Positions 1 to 9,252 of a stretch of 64,000 nucleotides of DNA are shown here, in pieces (positions within the stretch are counted from its first letter, which is position 1; every line of letters begins with the position of its first letter). Origin of the DNA: Deltaproteobacteria bacterium (GTDB lineage Bacteria > Myxococcota_A > Polyangia > Polyangiales > JADJMO01). Where the stretch lies: contig JANYDK010000037.1 in assembly GCA_025363655.1 (NCBI GenBank), forward strand, positions 70,191 to 134,190. The letters run 5' to 3'. A program made the translations under genes and the position numbers. Below the pieces are notes generated by a model, which ran no database searches, was not told where the DNA came from, and saw nothing but the letters and a program-made list of their open reading frames with translations.

Positions 1-771
1 GAGCACGTGATGACAATCGACGACGTCGAGGCCATCGCGGTTGCCCGAGAGCGGCGTGTCGACGACGACGTCGTGAATCCACAAGTCGTCGGCCTCGAGG
101 TTGACCACGCCCCACATCGCGGCGTTGACCACGTGCACGTGGGCGATGGTCACCCGCTGACTCTGCGCGGTGTAGATCGCCATCGGCCGCGTTGCCTCGG
201 GATGGAGCGTGCTCGGACCGATCCACTTCGGCGTGTTGCCGTTGCCGTCGATCGTTCCTCTGCCGTCGATGCGAAGATCGTGGGCTTTTTCTGCGTAGAT
301 CAGCGTCTTTCGACAGTTGAGGAGCTGGGTGTTGTCGGTCGCGGGGTGGGTGTCGGGATAGTCGGCGTCGTCCTGCGTGCCGCGCAATGTGGCGCCGGCG
401 TCGACGAAGAAGACCATGTCGCTCCCGAGCGTGATCATCCCACTGAGGAAGGTGCCCCCGGCGAGCAAGACGGTGCCACCCGTGCCGGCGCAGGCGTCGA
501 TGGCGCGTTGGATGGCGGCGGTGTCTTTCGTCTTGCCGTCGCCCTTGGCGCCGAAGGTGCGCACGTCACACGTCGGTGGAGGCGCAGCGTCGGCGGTATC
601 GACGAGCGCAGTATCGACGAGCGCGGTATCGACGAGCGCAGTATCGACGAAGACGACGCCGACGTCGGCGTCTCCCTCGCCTCCATCTGCGACGAGCTCA
701 CCGTCGGGGCTGCCGCACGCTACGATGAGCAGCGTCGCCAAACTCGTCAGCGCGGTGAAGTGCCTCGACAT
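1..771 (-). CDS. Partial GH28-type (polygalacturonase-like) lipoprotein, 3' end beyond the window
   Basis: Reading down from an ATG at 771, 257 codons stay open to the window edge, so the C terminus is missing. The N terminus is a lipoprotein signal (hydrophobic ALTSLATLLIVACG with a lipobox Cys), followed by a tandem LVDTA linker. The mature part starts with FGAKGDGKTKDTAAIQRAID, the entry strand of pectate-lyase-fold GH28 enzymes, and carries GGTVLLAGGTFLSG and, next to the edge, NRDGLDVVDC, the place where GH28 catalytic Asp residues lie. It would hydrolyse a pectin-like or other acidic polysaccharide outside the cytoplasm. The family call is strong; the substrate is not known. Confidence 0.85.
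   Translation of the reverse strand, partial: MSRHFTALTSLATLLIVACGSPDGELVADGGEGDADVGVVFVDTALVDTALVDTALVDTADAAPPPTCDVRTFGAKGDGKTKDTAAIQRAIDACAGTGGTVLLAGGTFLSGMITLGSDMVFFVDAGATLRGTQDDADYPDTHPATDNTQLLNCRKTLIYAEKAHDLRIDGRGTIDGNGNTPKWIGPSTLHPEATRPMAIYTAQSQRVTIAHVHVVNAAMWGVVNLEADDLWIHDVVVDTPLSGNRDGLDVVDCHHVL
596..650. repeat. 15-bp tandem repeat coding for DTALV linker
   Basis: About 3.7 copies of GTATCGACGAGCGC(A/G) with a 15-base period. On the minus strand it encodes VDTALVDTALVDTA between the lipobox and the catalytic domain of the GH28-like protein. The period is a multiple of three, so copy-number change would alter linker length without frameshift. Confidence 0.9.
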
Positions 772-862
772 CGGAGGCGAGAAGCTGAGCACCAAGCGCC
801 CCGCCGCGCTTCTTTCGAGCCGTCGAATGCCTTCGCACCGCCGTCAGACGAGCTCGTCCGGC

Positions 863-2137
863 TCATCCGTGTCGCGATTTGCCGTAGAGCGGACGATGCT
901 CTTTTCGCGAGCGCGTCGTCTGGCCGCCTTCGCCGAGGATCGCCGTCTCGGCGCCGAGCGCGCGAATGCGTTGCGGGGTCACCCACTCGTCGTAGCTCGT
1001 CTTCCAACCGTCGTAGTGCACGAGATGGACGCCGAGCTTGGCGTCGAGCACCTTGGCGCTCCACCACTCGCCCTCGTCGAGCACCTCGCAAGTGGTGCCG
1101 ATCGGTAGCTGCGGCGGGACGAACGGACGCACGAGCCCGGCCGCGATCGAGACGAGCCCGCGTGGATCGTCGTCGCCGTATCCGGTCAGACGCACCTCGA
1201 GCTCGTCACCATCGGTCGCATCGATGCCGACGATCGTGCCGCGCTGCCAAGTGCCGGAAATCTTCGCTTCGACGTGCTCACCGAGCCGCGCCGTCGGTCG
1301 GGCCTCGGCGACGGCCACCGAGACGTTGGGAAAGCGCGCGCCGATCATGAACGAGGCGAGCTGACCTTCGACGAATGGCATCTCGCCCTCGGTGAAGCGG
1401 CCCGTCTCCCCCAACGTGACGAGGCGGTCGCCGTCTCGATCGAGGCGCGAATCGCCGGAAAAACCAGCGATCAGACAATCGGTGAAGGTCCAGGCGCCGG
1501 TCGACGATTCGCGATCGACGGCCGACGTCAGCGCGGCGAAGGCGACGCGGCCTTCACGACGCTTGGCCTCGACACCGAGGGCGCCGGAGTAGCAACAGTC
1601 TGCGGTGAGCAGCGCGGCGTCGCCACGGAACTCGCGGGAGATGGTCTCGACGATGTCGGAGACGCGCCAACCGGTGTCGTGCAGCTCGTCGGACCGCGCG
1701 TCGTGTTGAATGAGGTACGTCGTGCCGTCGTCGTCGCGATGACCGTGGCCGGCGAAATAGAAGAAGAGCAAATCGCCCGGCTGCGACTTGCGCAGATAGG
1801 CGACGAACGTGGTCTCGATGGCGCCGAGCGTGGCGTCCTCGTCTCGGAGGAAGACGATTTGATCGCTCGGCACGCCGCGCGTCTCGAGGAGATCGCGGAG
1901 CGCGACGTCTTTGCGATCGTCTTGCGGAAACGAAGCGAAGGCCGCGTCTTCCCACTCGAGCACGCCGACGAAGAATGCCCAGGTGCGCGCCGGGTTCCAC
2001 GTCGGTGTCGGCGTCGTCTTCGGCAGCTTGGGCGCGACGCCGCTGGCGACGTCGACCCGCGCGCACCCCGCCGCCACGGCGATGCTCGCCATGGCGCTCA
2101 TCAGGAAGTTGCGTCTTGATGGTCCGGTGTTGCTCAC
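863..2137 (-). CDS. Exported caspase-like (peptidase C14) protein with two Tudor-like domains
   Basis: 424 aa. The N terminus has a twin-arginine motif (SRRNFLM) and a lipobox-like VAAGC at 21-25, so export by Tat and lipidation is likely. Residues about 50-250 form a caspase/metacaspase p20-like domain: the catalytic His lies in FAGHGH (His131) and the catalytic Cys in TADCCYSG (Cys182). The C terminus holds two small barrel domains, about 285-340 and 345-395; the second has HYDGWKTSYDEWV, the signature of Tudor-knot/chromo-barrel folds. Caspases with WGD-type partners occur in multicellular bacteria, but a Tudor-like reader on an exported one is odd. It is divergent from the papain-like gene at 2330. 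The peptidase role is inferred from the intact dyad; the substrate is unknown. Confidence 0.88.
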   Translation of the reverse strand: MSNTGPSRRNFLMSAMASIAVAAGCARVDVASGVAPKLPKTTPTPTWNPARTWAFFVGVLEWEDAAFASFPQDDRKDVALRDLLETRGVPSDQIVFLRDEDATLGAIETTFVAYLRKSQPGDLLFFYFAGHGHRDDDGTTYLIQHDARSDELHDTGWRVSDIVETISREFRGDAALLTADCCYSGALGVEAKRREGRVAFAALTSAVDRESSTGAWTFTDCLIAGFSGDSRLDRDGDRLVTLGETGRFTEGEMPFVEGQLASFMIGARFPNVSVAVAEARPTARLGEHVEAKISGTWQRGTIVGIDATDGDELEVRLTGYGDDDPRGLVSIAAGLVRPFVPPQLPIGTTCEVLDEGEWWSAKVLDAKLGVHLVHYDGWKTSYDEWVTPQRIRALGAETAILGEGGQTTRSRKEHRPLYGKSRHG

Positions 2138-2329
2138 GTGGGGATCGACGGGCGAGGGTGGGAGATCATTCTCGTGAGGGGCATGAGGTATCGGGAAACG
2201 AGCGCGTTACCATTCCCTTTGGCCAAAGATTGCTGCGCAACTTTGGCCGTCCGGTCGATCTCGCCTTGCTCGGTCGCCGGACCGCCGTGAATGATGACCG
2301 CTCTCACTCCGTCCTTCCAGCACCGCCGC
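2138..2329. promoter_or_regulatory. Divergent intergenic region with an inverted repeat
   Basis: This region separates the divergent caspase-like and papain-like genes. It contains a perfect 8-bp inverted repeat, GGCCAAAG at 2221-2228 and CTTTGGCC at 2241-2248, with a 12-base spacer; the left arm is itself in the palindrome TTTGGCCAAA. It could be an operator or an RNA hairpin. No convincing -35/-10 pair was identified. Confidence 0.4.
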
Positions 2330-3805
2330 ATGCCAAGAAATCGAGCCTCTTCGTGGGTGAGCCTGGTCGGCCTCGTCGTTCTCGCGACCGCGTGCGGAGC
2401 GAGACATCGTCCCGCCGAGACTGCCGGCGGAGCGGGAGGCCCTGCGCCGGTCTCGAGCGGAGCTCCGAGTGCCGCAGTGGCGACCACGCTTCCGCCTGGG
2501 TGGGCCTGGCCCTTCGACGCCACGCAGGGAAAAACGGCCTTTTCCTCGCTTGGCGTCGAGCGCCCGTTCGATCTCGCGAAAATCAGCTCGCTCGCAGGCA
2601 GCTCACCTTGTGCGCCCTTCGAAGCAGCGCCGCACGTGTGGGTCGCGCCGCTCTGCGAGGTGCCTCGTCTCTTCCCGAAGGTCCCGAACGTGCCGACAGC
2701 TCCGCTGGCCCCGTTCGCGAGCGCGAGCCTGGCGGCCGAACCGCCCTTCACCGGCGTGGTCCCGCTCGCCGCCGATTTGCGCGCCAATGGCACCGACGGG
2801 CCGGTGCAGAACCAGCAGATGGTCGGCGTCTGTTGGACGTTCGCGGTCTCGACGGTGATGGAGAACGCGTTCCGTCGCCAAGGGCGCAGCGACCTCGTGG
2901 CGCCGATGCACATCCTCTCCTCGAACGTCTTCAACCAGATCTGGAAGAGCGGAAAGAGCACCGCGCTCATCGGCGAAGGCTCGTGGCCGTACGATCCGGT
3001 CAAGGCCTGCAAGCTCAACGAGTCGCCGAGCGAGGTGTGGTGCGGCGACGCCTACAAGGTGCAGCCGGGCTCGTGGAAGAGCGATGCGGCGCTCACGGCC
3101 GAGAAGCAGCACGCCGACGAAGGGGGCCTCTATCGCTTGGTGAACGCGCGCGAGCTCACCACCGACGCGACGTTGCCGCTCAGCGCCGCCGCCGCGATCA
3201 GCAAGGGCCTCGCGGTCTACGTCGGCATGAAGATCGACACCAACACCTGGGGCTACCAACGGGTGAAGGACGGTCGCATTCCCGATTGGACCAACGGCGC
3301 CGCCGGTCACGCGGTCGTGCTCGTCGCCTATCGCACGACGCCGACCGGCCGCGAGTTCCTCGTCCACAACAGCTGGGGCGAAGGTTGGGGCGACAAAGGG
3401 TACGCGTGGATGTCCGAGCGGATGCTGGTGATGTTCACCGACGAGGCGCTCCTCTTCGACGCCGAAGGTGCCGGCGCAGGGGGCGAGCTCCCCAAACCGA
3501 CGGGCGGCGGAGGCACACTCCCCATTCCGATACCGACGGGTATCGGATTGCCGTTGCCGATCCCAGCTCCCTCCACGTCAGCGTGTCCGAGCGGGCAGAC
3601 GAAGGACGTCGTCTTCGGTCAATGCGCGAAAGCGTGCTCGGGTGGAGGCGCCCCCGTCGCCGGCATCTGCACCGGTGGTGGCGCGCCCATGCCGGCCCCG
3701 AAGATCGGATGTGCCGCTGGCCAGGTACCCGATTGGATCACCGGCAAGTGCGTGAGCCAGTGCCCCTCGGGACAGCCGCCGATCGAAGGGCTGTGTTTTC
3801 CCTGA
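2330..3805 (+). CDS. Papain-family (C1A) cysteine peptidase lipoprotein
   Basis: 491 aa from ATG 2330; an in-frame ATG at 2291 would spoil the signal peptide. The lipoprotein signal runs VGLVVLATACG. The catalytic Cys168 lies in QNQQMVGVCWTFA, His327 in GHAVVLVAY and Asn347 in HNSWGEGWGDKGYAWM, so the triad of papain is complete. A Pro/Gly linker follows, then two short Cys-rich repeats (CPSGQ...CAKAC and CAAGQ...CVSQC) that look like small disulfide-bonded modules. There is no obvious I29 prodomain; the 100 residues before the catalytic domain are Ala/Pro rich. It is likely surface-attached or secreted and may act in predation or nutrition. Confidence 0.88.
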   Translation: MPRNRASSWVSLVGLVVLATACGARHRPAETAGGAGGPAPVSSGAPSAAVATTLPPGWAWPFDATQGKTAFSSLGVERPFDLAKISSLAGSSPCAPFEAAPHVWVAPLCEVPRLFPKVPNVPTAPLAPFASASLAAEPPFTGVVPLAADLRANGTDGPVQNQQMVGVCWTFAVSTVMENAFRRQGRSDLVAPMHILSSNVFNQIWKSGKSTALIGEGSWPYDPVKACKLNESPSEVWCGDAYKVQPGSWKSDAALTAEKQHADEGGLYRLVNARELTTDATLPLSAAAAISKGLAVYVGMKIDTNTWGYQRVKDGRIPDWTNGAAGHAVVLVAYRTTPTGREFLVHNSWGEGWGDKGYAWMSERMLVMFTDEALLFDAEGAGAGGELPKPTGGGGTLPIPIPTGIGLPLPIPAPSTSACPSGQTKDVVFGQCAKACSGGGAPVAGICTGGGAPMPAPKIGCAAGQVPDWITGKCVSQCPSGQPPIEGLCFP

Positions 3806-3815
3806 GGGAAGGTGA

Positions 3816-4688
3816 CTAGCGGCGCCGACCCAGCTTCTCGATGAAGCCCCGAACTGCGGCGCCTGCCGCGGGGTTGCGCGTCGCGGTCGGTGCGTGGCCG
3901 GCACCCTCGATGGCGACGAAGCTCGAGTTGGGGTGCTGGTCGGCGACGGCTTTGGCGTGGGCGATGGGGAGCACCGGATCGGCGGTGCCGGCGATCACCA
4001 ACGTCGGGACGCGCACGTGCTTCCACCACTTGCGGGTGTCGACGCCCCAGAGCGTCGGCATCACGCGCCGCATGTCGGCCGAGAGAGGGCCGGCAGTGAC
4101 GAGGAGCGCCGGGCCGCCGCGGCGACGAAGCACTTGTCCGACGCCATCGAGCTCGAGCCACTCGAGACCGGTCGTGTCGCTGTGCGAGTGCGAGTTGGGA
4201 TCGAGGAGCTTGGCGGCCTCGAGCTTGGGCCGCCACATCGGGTGGAAGGGGCTGAGCGAGCAGAGAGGATCGGCGAGGCGCTCGCGGAAGCAGAGGCAGC
4301 AGCTCTCGACGATGAGCCCCGCCAAACCTTCGGGATGACGGCGGCCGTAGATCTCGGCGAGCCAGCCGCCGCCGGAGATGCCCCAGAAAATCCACGGACC
4401 GAGCCCGATGCGCTGGCGTGCGGCGTCGAGGTCTTCGACCATGCTCTCGAGCGTCACGCTCTGCGAGGAGGTGGAGACGGAGCCCCCGACGCCGCGCAGG
4501 TTGATGCACATGACCCGTGAGCCCGCGGTCGCCGCGAGGAGCTCGACGGTGCCCGCGTTGAAGGCCTCGCCGGGATGGGCCGCGCAAATCATCGGCACGT
4601 TGGCGAGTGCTACCCCACCGGTGAACACTTCGAGCTCGGCGCTGCCCACGTCGACGAGCGCTCGCTCGACGGTTCCTTCCGTCTTCAT
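3816..4688 (-). CDS. Alpha/beta-hydrolase fold protein
   Basis: 290 aa, cytoplasmic (no signal). It shows the alpha/beta-hydrolase order: oxyanion-region AAHPG, RGVGGS, nucleophile elbow GISGGG with Ser105, Asp237 in GTADPVLP, and His265 in GAGHAP. The residues around the elbow fit the proline-iminopeptidase/esterase group, but the substrate cannot be read from the sequence. It is convergent with the papain-like gene, with only 10 bases between the stops. Confidence 0.88.
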   Translation of the reverse strand: MKTEGTVERALVDVGSAELEVFTGGVALANVPMICAAHPGEAFNAGTVELLAATAGSRVMCINLRGVGGSVSTSSQSVTLESMVEDLDAARQRIGLGPWIFWGISGGGWLAEIYGRRHPEGLAGLIVESCCLCFRERLADPLCSLSPFHPMWRPKLEAAKLLDPNSHSHSDTTGLEWLELDGVGQVLRRRGGPALLVTAGPLSADMRRVMPTLWGVDTRKWWKHVRVPTLVIAGTADPVLPIAHAKAVADQHPNSSFVAIEGAGHAPTATRNPAAGAAVRGFIEKLGRRR

Positions 4689-4816
4689 CTTCGCACGCTA
4701 GCGCACCCTCCTCGGGCGGTCATGAACTCTCGTCGCCTGGATGATTCGGCGCAAATCGTCGGTCGAAGTACCCCTCCGGGGGCGAGCTCGCGCGCGAAAT
4801 CACCTACGTTCTGCCG

Positions 4817-5689
4817 ATGGGCCCGTCGCCGCATCACGTCCTCTCGGCTCGCATCGAAGCTGCCGAGGTCGCACACCTGGGCAGCGCCGTCACCACCTAC
4901 GCGTCGCTCTGTCCGAACGAAGGGGCGGAGGCGCTGTATGTCTCCGGGGGCGTGGCGGGCTACTTCGGTCCGACGATCTCGCTCTCGCGCGCGGTCGGTC
5001 TCGGCATGCACGGGCCCGTCACGGCGGCCGACCTCGATGCGCTCGAAGCCTTCTACGACGAGCGCGCGATGGGCGTCTCGCTGCACGTCTCGGCCCTCGC
5101 CGACGACTCTCTCTTGCCCCTCCTCGCAGCGCGCGGCTTCGTGCTCCTCCATCTCGACTCCGTGCTCGTGCGGACGCTCGACGACAGTTGTCTGGCGACC
5201 GCGCCAGGTGAGACCGACGATCAGGGTTCGATCGAGATTGGCGTGCGGGTCGCTGAGGCGGCCGAGGCGAAGACGTGGGTGCGTACTTCGCTCGCTGGCT
5301 TCGCCGATGCCGACGCGCCTCCGCCTGGCAACGAGCGACACGCGGCGATCTACGAGGCCTGCTTCACCGTTCCGAGCACGCAATACTTCTTCGCATCGAG
5401 CTCGGGCGGGTTCGCGGGTGCCGGCGCGCTCGACATCCAAGGTCGCACCGCGCAGTTCTTCGCCGCGAGCACGCTCGCCTCTTCGCGCGGCATCGGTGTG
5501 CAGTCAGCGCTCCTCCGCAGCCGCCTCGCCCATGCACGTCGCGCCGATTGCGACCTCGCGTTCGTGCGCACCGCCGCCGGGAGCACCTCGCAACGCAACG
5601 CCGAACGATGCGGTTTCCGTCTCGCCTACGCGCGCGCTGCGATGAGCAGGCCCGCGCGGACGCGCGCGGTCGTTCCCTCGCGATCGTGA
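4817..5689 (+). CDS. GNAT-family N-acetyltransferase
   Basis: 290 aa. The C-terminal half, about 140-275, has the GNAT layout with the acetyl-CoA pyrophosphate loop in SSRGIGVQSALL and the terminal NAERCGFRLAYARA, where a partner GFR strand is typical. The N-terminal half looks like a second, degenerate GNAT module (ADLDALEAFYDERAMGV, LLAARGFVLLHLDSVL). Its acceptor is unknown. The gene ends in GTGA, which also starts the next gene, so the two are translationally coupled. Confidence 0.82.
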   Translation: MGPSPHHVLSARIEAAEVAHLGSAVTTYASLCPNEGAEALYVSGGVAGYFGPTISLSRAVGLGMHGPVTAADLDALEAFYDERAMGVSLHVSALADDSLLPLLAARGFVLLHLDSVLVRTLDDSCLATAPGETDDQGSIEIGVRVAEAAEAKTWVRTSLAGFADADAPPPGNERHAAIYEACFTVPSTQYFFASSSGGFAGAGALDIQGRTAQFFAASTLASSRGIGVQSALLRSRLAHARRADCDLAFVRTAAGSTSQRNAERCGFRLAYARAAMSRPARTRAVVPSRS

Positions 5690-6084
5690 TCGAGCGGCTC
5701 CACGACGCGGTGACGAGCGACTACGTCTTCTTCTTCGCGATCGCGTCGATGGTGATCGCTGCCGTCGTGCTCGCGCGCTCTCTCGGGCGATGGCGAAGCT
5801 CGACGGTGCTACTTCGCGGACCACTCCTCGGCGCCGCGCTGACGGCCCTCTCGCTCTTCGTGACGTCGACGGCGCCGAGCGGTGATCTCCTGCGCACCCG
5901 CGCCGGGCTGCCGCACTTCGCGGTGACGAGCAACCTCGACGAAGTCACCGGCGAGCGTCTCACGCACGTACACGGCGGCTATCTGCTCCTCGACTTCGCC
6001 TTCTGGCTCCCCTTCGGCGTCCTCGCGGCGCTCGCGCTCATCCGCGACAAGCGCGCGCCAATCGTCCCGGTCGTGCGCCCGTGA
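5686..6084 (+). CDS. Small integral membrane protein
   Basis: 132 aa from GTG 5686, which overlaps the TGA of the GNAT gene by four bases. Three hydrophobic segments are visible, near 12-30 ([17 protein letters not shown]), 43-62 ([13 protein letters not shown]) and 100-120 ([19 protein letters not shown]). No family recognised. The strict overlap suggests co-expression with the acetyltransferase. It converges with the deacylase gene, overlapping its 3' end by about 47 bases. Confidence 0.7.
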   Translation: MIERLHDAVTSDYVFFFAIASMVIAAVVLARSLGRWRSSTVLLRGPLLGAALTALSLFVTSTAPSGDLLRTRAGLPHFAVTSNLDEVTGERLTHVHGGYLLLDFAFWLPFGVLAALALIRDKRAPIVPVVRP

Positions 6085-7798
6085 ACGCGCCGCGCGAGAC
6101 GACGACCTCGCCGGAGACGATCGTCGCCAGGTAGCCATCGGCGTGCTGAATCAGCCGTTTTCCGCCGGCCGGAAGATCGGCCACGAGCTTCGGTCTCTGC
6201 AGACGCAGCCCCTCGAAATCGATGACGTTGAGATCGGCCTTCTTGCCGACGGCGATCACCCCGCGATCACCGAAGCCGACGTAGCGCGCGTTGTCGCTGG
6301 TGAGCATCTTCAACACGCGTTCGAGCGGGAGCTTTCCCCGCGCCCGATCGCGCGCCCAGTGCGTGAGCATGAAGGTCGGGAAGCTGGCGTCGCACACCGT
6401 GCCGACGTGGGCGCCGCCGTCGCTGAGCCCGGTGAGCGCGAGCGGGTGCGCGAGCATCTCGGCGACGACGTCGAGGTTGAAGCTCGAATAGTTGAAGACG
6501 GGAAAGTAGAGGAGCTCCTTGCCGTCGTTCTCGAGGAGCGCATCGTAGATGAGCTCGAGCGGCTTTTTTCCGGTGCGCATCGAGTCGGCGAAGATCGAAG
6601 CGTCGCGCGAAGGCTCGTAGTCTGGGCGCTCGCCGAGGCGGAACATGCGCATCGAGACGAAGTCGATGTTGGCGAGGAAACGATCGGCCATCGGCGGAAC
6701 GTTGCTCCCGTCGCCGGCGATCTTCTCGCTCTTCTCCTCGAGGAGCCGCGCCTTGAAGGCCGGATCGCGCATCGCCGCGACTCGTTCTGCGAGCGGCAGC
6801 ATCGCGATGCGCTTGTAGCTGGGAAAACCGATGAACGGATGGAACGTCGCCTCGAGCCCGAGGAGGACGCCGATGCCCCGCGCGCCGACCTGCAACCGGA
6901 TGTCGGTGCCGTTCGCTTTGGCTCGCTCGGCGCGCGCGACGATTTTTCGCCACTGCTCGCTGTCGAGATCGCGCTGCAAAAGTGAGATCGACGTCGAGTG
7001 TGTGCCGCCTGCGCGCGCCATCGCTTCGAGGACGTCGAACTCCGCGTCGAAGCGCGCTGGCGACGACTCCATGTCGAAGTCCGACACTGCCTGCAAGACG
7101 CCGTGCCCGAGGCCTTCGAATGCCCGCGCGATTCCTTCCAATTCGCGCACCGTCGCTTCGGCCGCGGGCGTCGAGCTCCCGTCGATCGATCGGTGATTGT
7201 CCGTGCGGCCCGTGGAAAAACCGACCGCGCCCGCCTCGAGCGCCGCGCGAACGAGCACCCGCATCTGCGCGATGTCTTCGTCCGTCGCTGCTCGCCCGGC
7301 GATCGCCCGATCGCCCATCACGTACACGCGCAACGCATCGTGCGTCACCTGCGCCGCAAAATCGATCGCGTGCGGCTTCGCGTCGATCGCCGCCAAATAC
7401 TCGGCGAACGACTCCCACTGCCAATCAATCCCCTCGGCGAGCGCCGCGCCGGGGATGTCTTCCACGCCCTCCATGAGCTCGATCAGCCTCTTCCGATCGC
7501 TCGCCCGCACCGGCGCGAAACCGACCCCGCAATTGCCCATCACGCAGGTGGTGACGCCATGAAGGCTCGATGGGGCGAGATCGGCATCCCACGAGACCTG
7601 TCCGTCGTAGTGGGTGTGCAAGTCGATGAAGCCAGGCGTGACGATCGCTCCCGTGGCGTCGATCGTTCGGCGGGCATCTTCGGTGCAGGCGCCGATCTCG
7701 ACGATGAGGCCATCGCGAATGCCGACGTCGGCGCGGACGCCGGGATTGCCGAGGCCGTCGAAGAGGGTGCCGCCGTGGATTGCGAGGTCGAGGGTCAC
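6038..7798 (-). CDS. N-acyl-D-amino-acid deacylase family amidohydrolase
   Basis: 586 aa from a GTG at 7798 that overlaps the stop of the upstream gene (GTGA). It has the amidohydrolase metal motif HTHYDG at 61-66, [16 protein letters not shown], which is characteristic of D-aminoacylases, and the C-terminal [12 protein letters not shown] and [14 protein letters not shown]. The family removes acyl groups from N-acyl-D-amino acids, or acts on related cyclic amides, in the cytoplasm. The length is somewhat above the usual ~480-550 aa. It sits at the end of a three-gene minus-strand operon with two exported or membrane proteins. Confidence 0.9.
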   Translation of the reverse strand: MTLDLAIHGGTLFDGLGNPGVRADVGIRDGLIVEIGACTEDARRTIDATGAIVTPGFIDLHTHYDGQVSWDADLAPSSLHGVTTCVMGNCGVGFAPVRASDRKRLIELMEGVEDIPGAALAEGIDWQWESFAEYLAAIDAKPHAIDFAAQVTHDALRVYVMGDRAIAGRAATDEDIAQMRVLVRAALEAGAVGFSTGRTDNHRSIDGSSTPAAEATVRELEGIARAFEGLGHGVLQAVSDFDMESSPARFDAEFDVLEAMARAGGTHSTSISLLQRDLDSEQWRKIVARAERAKANGTDIRLQVGARGIGVLLGLEATFHPFIGFPSYKRIAMLPLAERVAAMRDPAFKARLLEEKSEKIAGDGSNVPPMADRFLANIDFVSMRMFRLGERPDYEPSRDASIFADSMRTGKKPLELIYDALLENDGKELLYFPVFNYSSFNLDVVAEMLAHPLALTGLSDGGAHVGTVCDASFPTFMLTHWARDRARGKLPLERVLKMLTSDNARYVGFGDRGVIAVGKKADLNVIDFEGLRLQRPKLVADLPAGGKRLIQHADGYLATIVSGEVVVSRGAFTGARPGRLARACRG

Positions 7799-8496
7799 GA
7801 AGGCAAGGTAGCAGGAGTTCTTGCCTCTTCCCCTGCTGCTGCCGCATCCATCGCGCGTCGCTCGTAGGCAATCACCGCGCGGCGCAGCGGGTCCATCAGG
7901 AACATGTAGGTGATCCATCCAGCCATCGCCGACGCCCAGACCAAGGCCTTGAACTGCGGGACGCCCAAGAAAAACGCGACGATGTTGGCGAGCTGCAAAA
8001 GCCCGGCGATTCCTGCGAGCGCCCGAGGTGCGCGTCGTTCATCGCCAGCGGCGTCGAGCAGGCGATTGATCGCGAAGCAGACGCGCAATTGGCAATCGAA
8101 GAGCCACCAAACGTTGTAGGCAGGGACCAAGAAGCGAAAGACCGCGCTCCCCGGCGTCACGTCGCCGCGCTCGCGCATCGGGAGCGTCGACCATGAACGC
8201 TCGATCCAATACGCGGCGATCGCAATCACCGCGAAGGCGCCGTAGCCCTCGAACTTGATCAGCCAAGCGCGGTTTGCCTCCAGGTCGAAGCCGAACGTCG
8301 ATGGAAACAGCGCCAGCACGTTGATCGCGAACACCACGAGAACGACCGCCAGCAGCACCCATTTCGCCGATTCGCTGGGGAATCGCTCGCCTTCGAGCAC
8401 GGGCACGCCGCCCGTCGTCGGTGGCGCGTAAGGGTCGTACTTCATGGTCGGCTGCGGGTCGGAGCTCGCTTCGGAGCGGGAAAAATCAGTGCTCAT
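7795..8496 (-). CDS. DUF4328-like multi-pass membrane protein
   Basis: 233 aa from ATG 8496, which overlaps the stop of the upstream gene (ATGA). There are four hydrophobic stretches, including [35 protein letters not shown] and [20 protein letters not shown]. The [12 protein letters not shown] region with a following Arg/Asn-rich helix resembles the DUF4328 family, which has no known function. Domain assignment is from memory of the pattern, so moderate. Confidence 0.75.
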   Translation of the reverse strand: MSTDFSRSEASSDPQPTMKYDPYAPPTTGGVPVLEGERFPSESAKWVLLAVVLVVFAINVLALFPSTFGFDLEANRAWLIKFEGYGAFAVIAIAAYWIERSWSTLPMRERGDVTPGSAVFRFLVPAYNVWWLFDCQLRVCFAINRLLDAAGDERRAPRALAGIAGLLQLANIVAFFLGVPQFKALVWASAMAGWITYMFLMDPLRRAVIAYERRAMDAAAAGEEARTPATLPS

Positions 8497-9083
8497 GAAC
8501 GTTGTCGACACCAGTCGGCCATCGGTTGCGTGGGTCGACGACGAAGCCTGAGCGTCGCGCCGACGAGCGCAATGGCCATCAAGGTCGCGTCGCCATCGCC
8601 ACCTTCGCCAGGGATCCCCATCGCGCACGCGCCGCGTGACACCTTGAGCTCTCCGAAAGTCGCGGTCGGCGTCGGCGAGTCGGGCAAGACCGCCACCGTG
8701 AGCTGCGTCGAGAACCCGTCGTTCATCCCTGGGTGTCCGCAGGGAACGTAGCCACGCTGATCGGGGTAACTGAGCTGGAAGACGAATGGGGAGTGGCCTT
8801 GCCGCAATCGATCGACGTCGTCGACCTCGATCGTGAGCTCGCGGGGGCCGGTGATTTTGACGCTCTTCACAGTGGTGCCTGGCGCGGGCTTCACCCAGGC
8901 CTTGGCGTAGTACGCGTCGGGGATGTCGTCCCCCGGCGTGGCCTCCCAGCGCACGACGAGCCCGCTTTGGGTCCAGCTCGTCGAAGAGTGACCGGAGAAC
9001 TGCGGATCAGGACAACCTCCGCACCCGAGCTCCGTGAGGGAGAGCGCGAGGACGATGGCGAGGGCCAATGCGTGACGCGACAT
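8493..9083 (-). CDS. Lipoprotein of unknown function with MYXO-CTERM-like tail
   Basis: 196 aa. A lipobox is present (LSLTELGCGGC). The middle is beta-rich without recognised motifs. Near the C terminus a Cys (GACAMG) is followed by GEGGDGDATLMAIALVGATLRLRRRP, a hydrophobic span and Arg cluster like the MYXO-CTERM anchor, but a further ~12 residues follow the Arg cluster, so this may be only a stop-transfer segment. It is first gene of the deacylase operon. Confidence 0.72.
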   Translation of the reverse strand: MSRHALALAIVLALSLTELGCGGCPDPQFSGHSSTSWTQSGLVVRWEATPGDDIPDAYYAKAWVKPAPGTTVKSVKITGPRELTIEVDDVDRLRQGHSPFVFQLSYPDQRGYVPCGHPGMNDGFSTQLTVAVLPDSPTPTATFGELKVSRGACAMGIPGEGGDGDATLMAIALVGATLRLRRRPTQPMADWCRQRS

Positions 9084-9099
9084 GTAGGCGAGAATACGC

Positions 9100-9156
9100 C
9101 CTCGCCTGCGCCCGCGCCTGCGCTTGCACCCGCGCTAGCGCTCGCGCCCGCGCCCG
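9100..9156. repeat. Degenerate GC hexamer tract in the divergent spacer
   Basis: A run of loosely repeated CGC-rich hexamers (GCGCCCGCGCCTGCGCTTGC style) lies between the divergent lipoprotein (start 9083) and sigma-factor genes. It contains no gene. It may be a slippage product; no function is visible. Confidence 0.6.
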
Positions 9157-9252
9157 GAAGAAACTTTTGAACGAACCCTCTCCCCCCGGGCACTCCCTCA
9201 TGCGATGAGCCCTTCTCATGTCCTCGGCGGCCTGCCTTTCGCTCGGAGCGCC

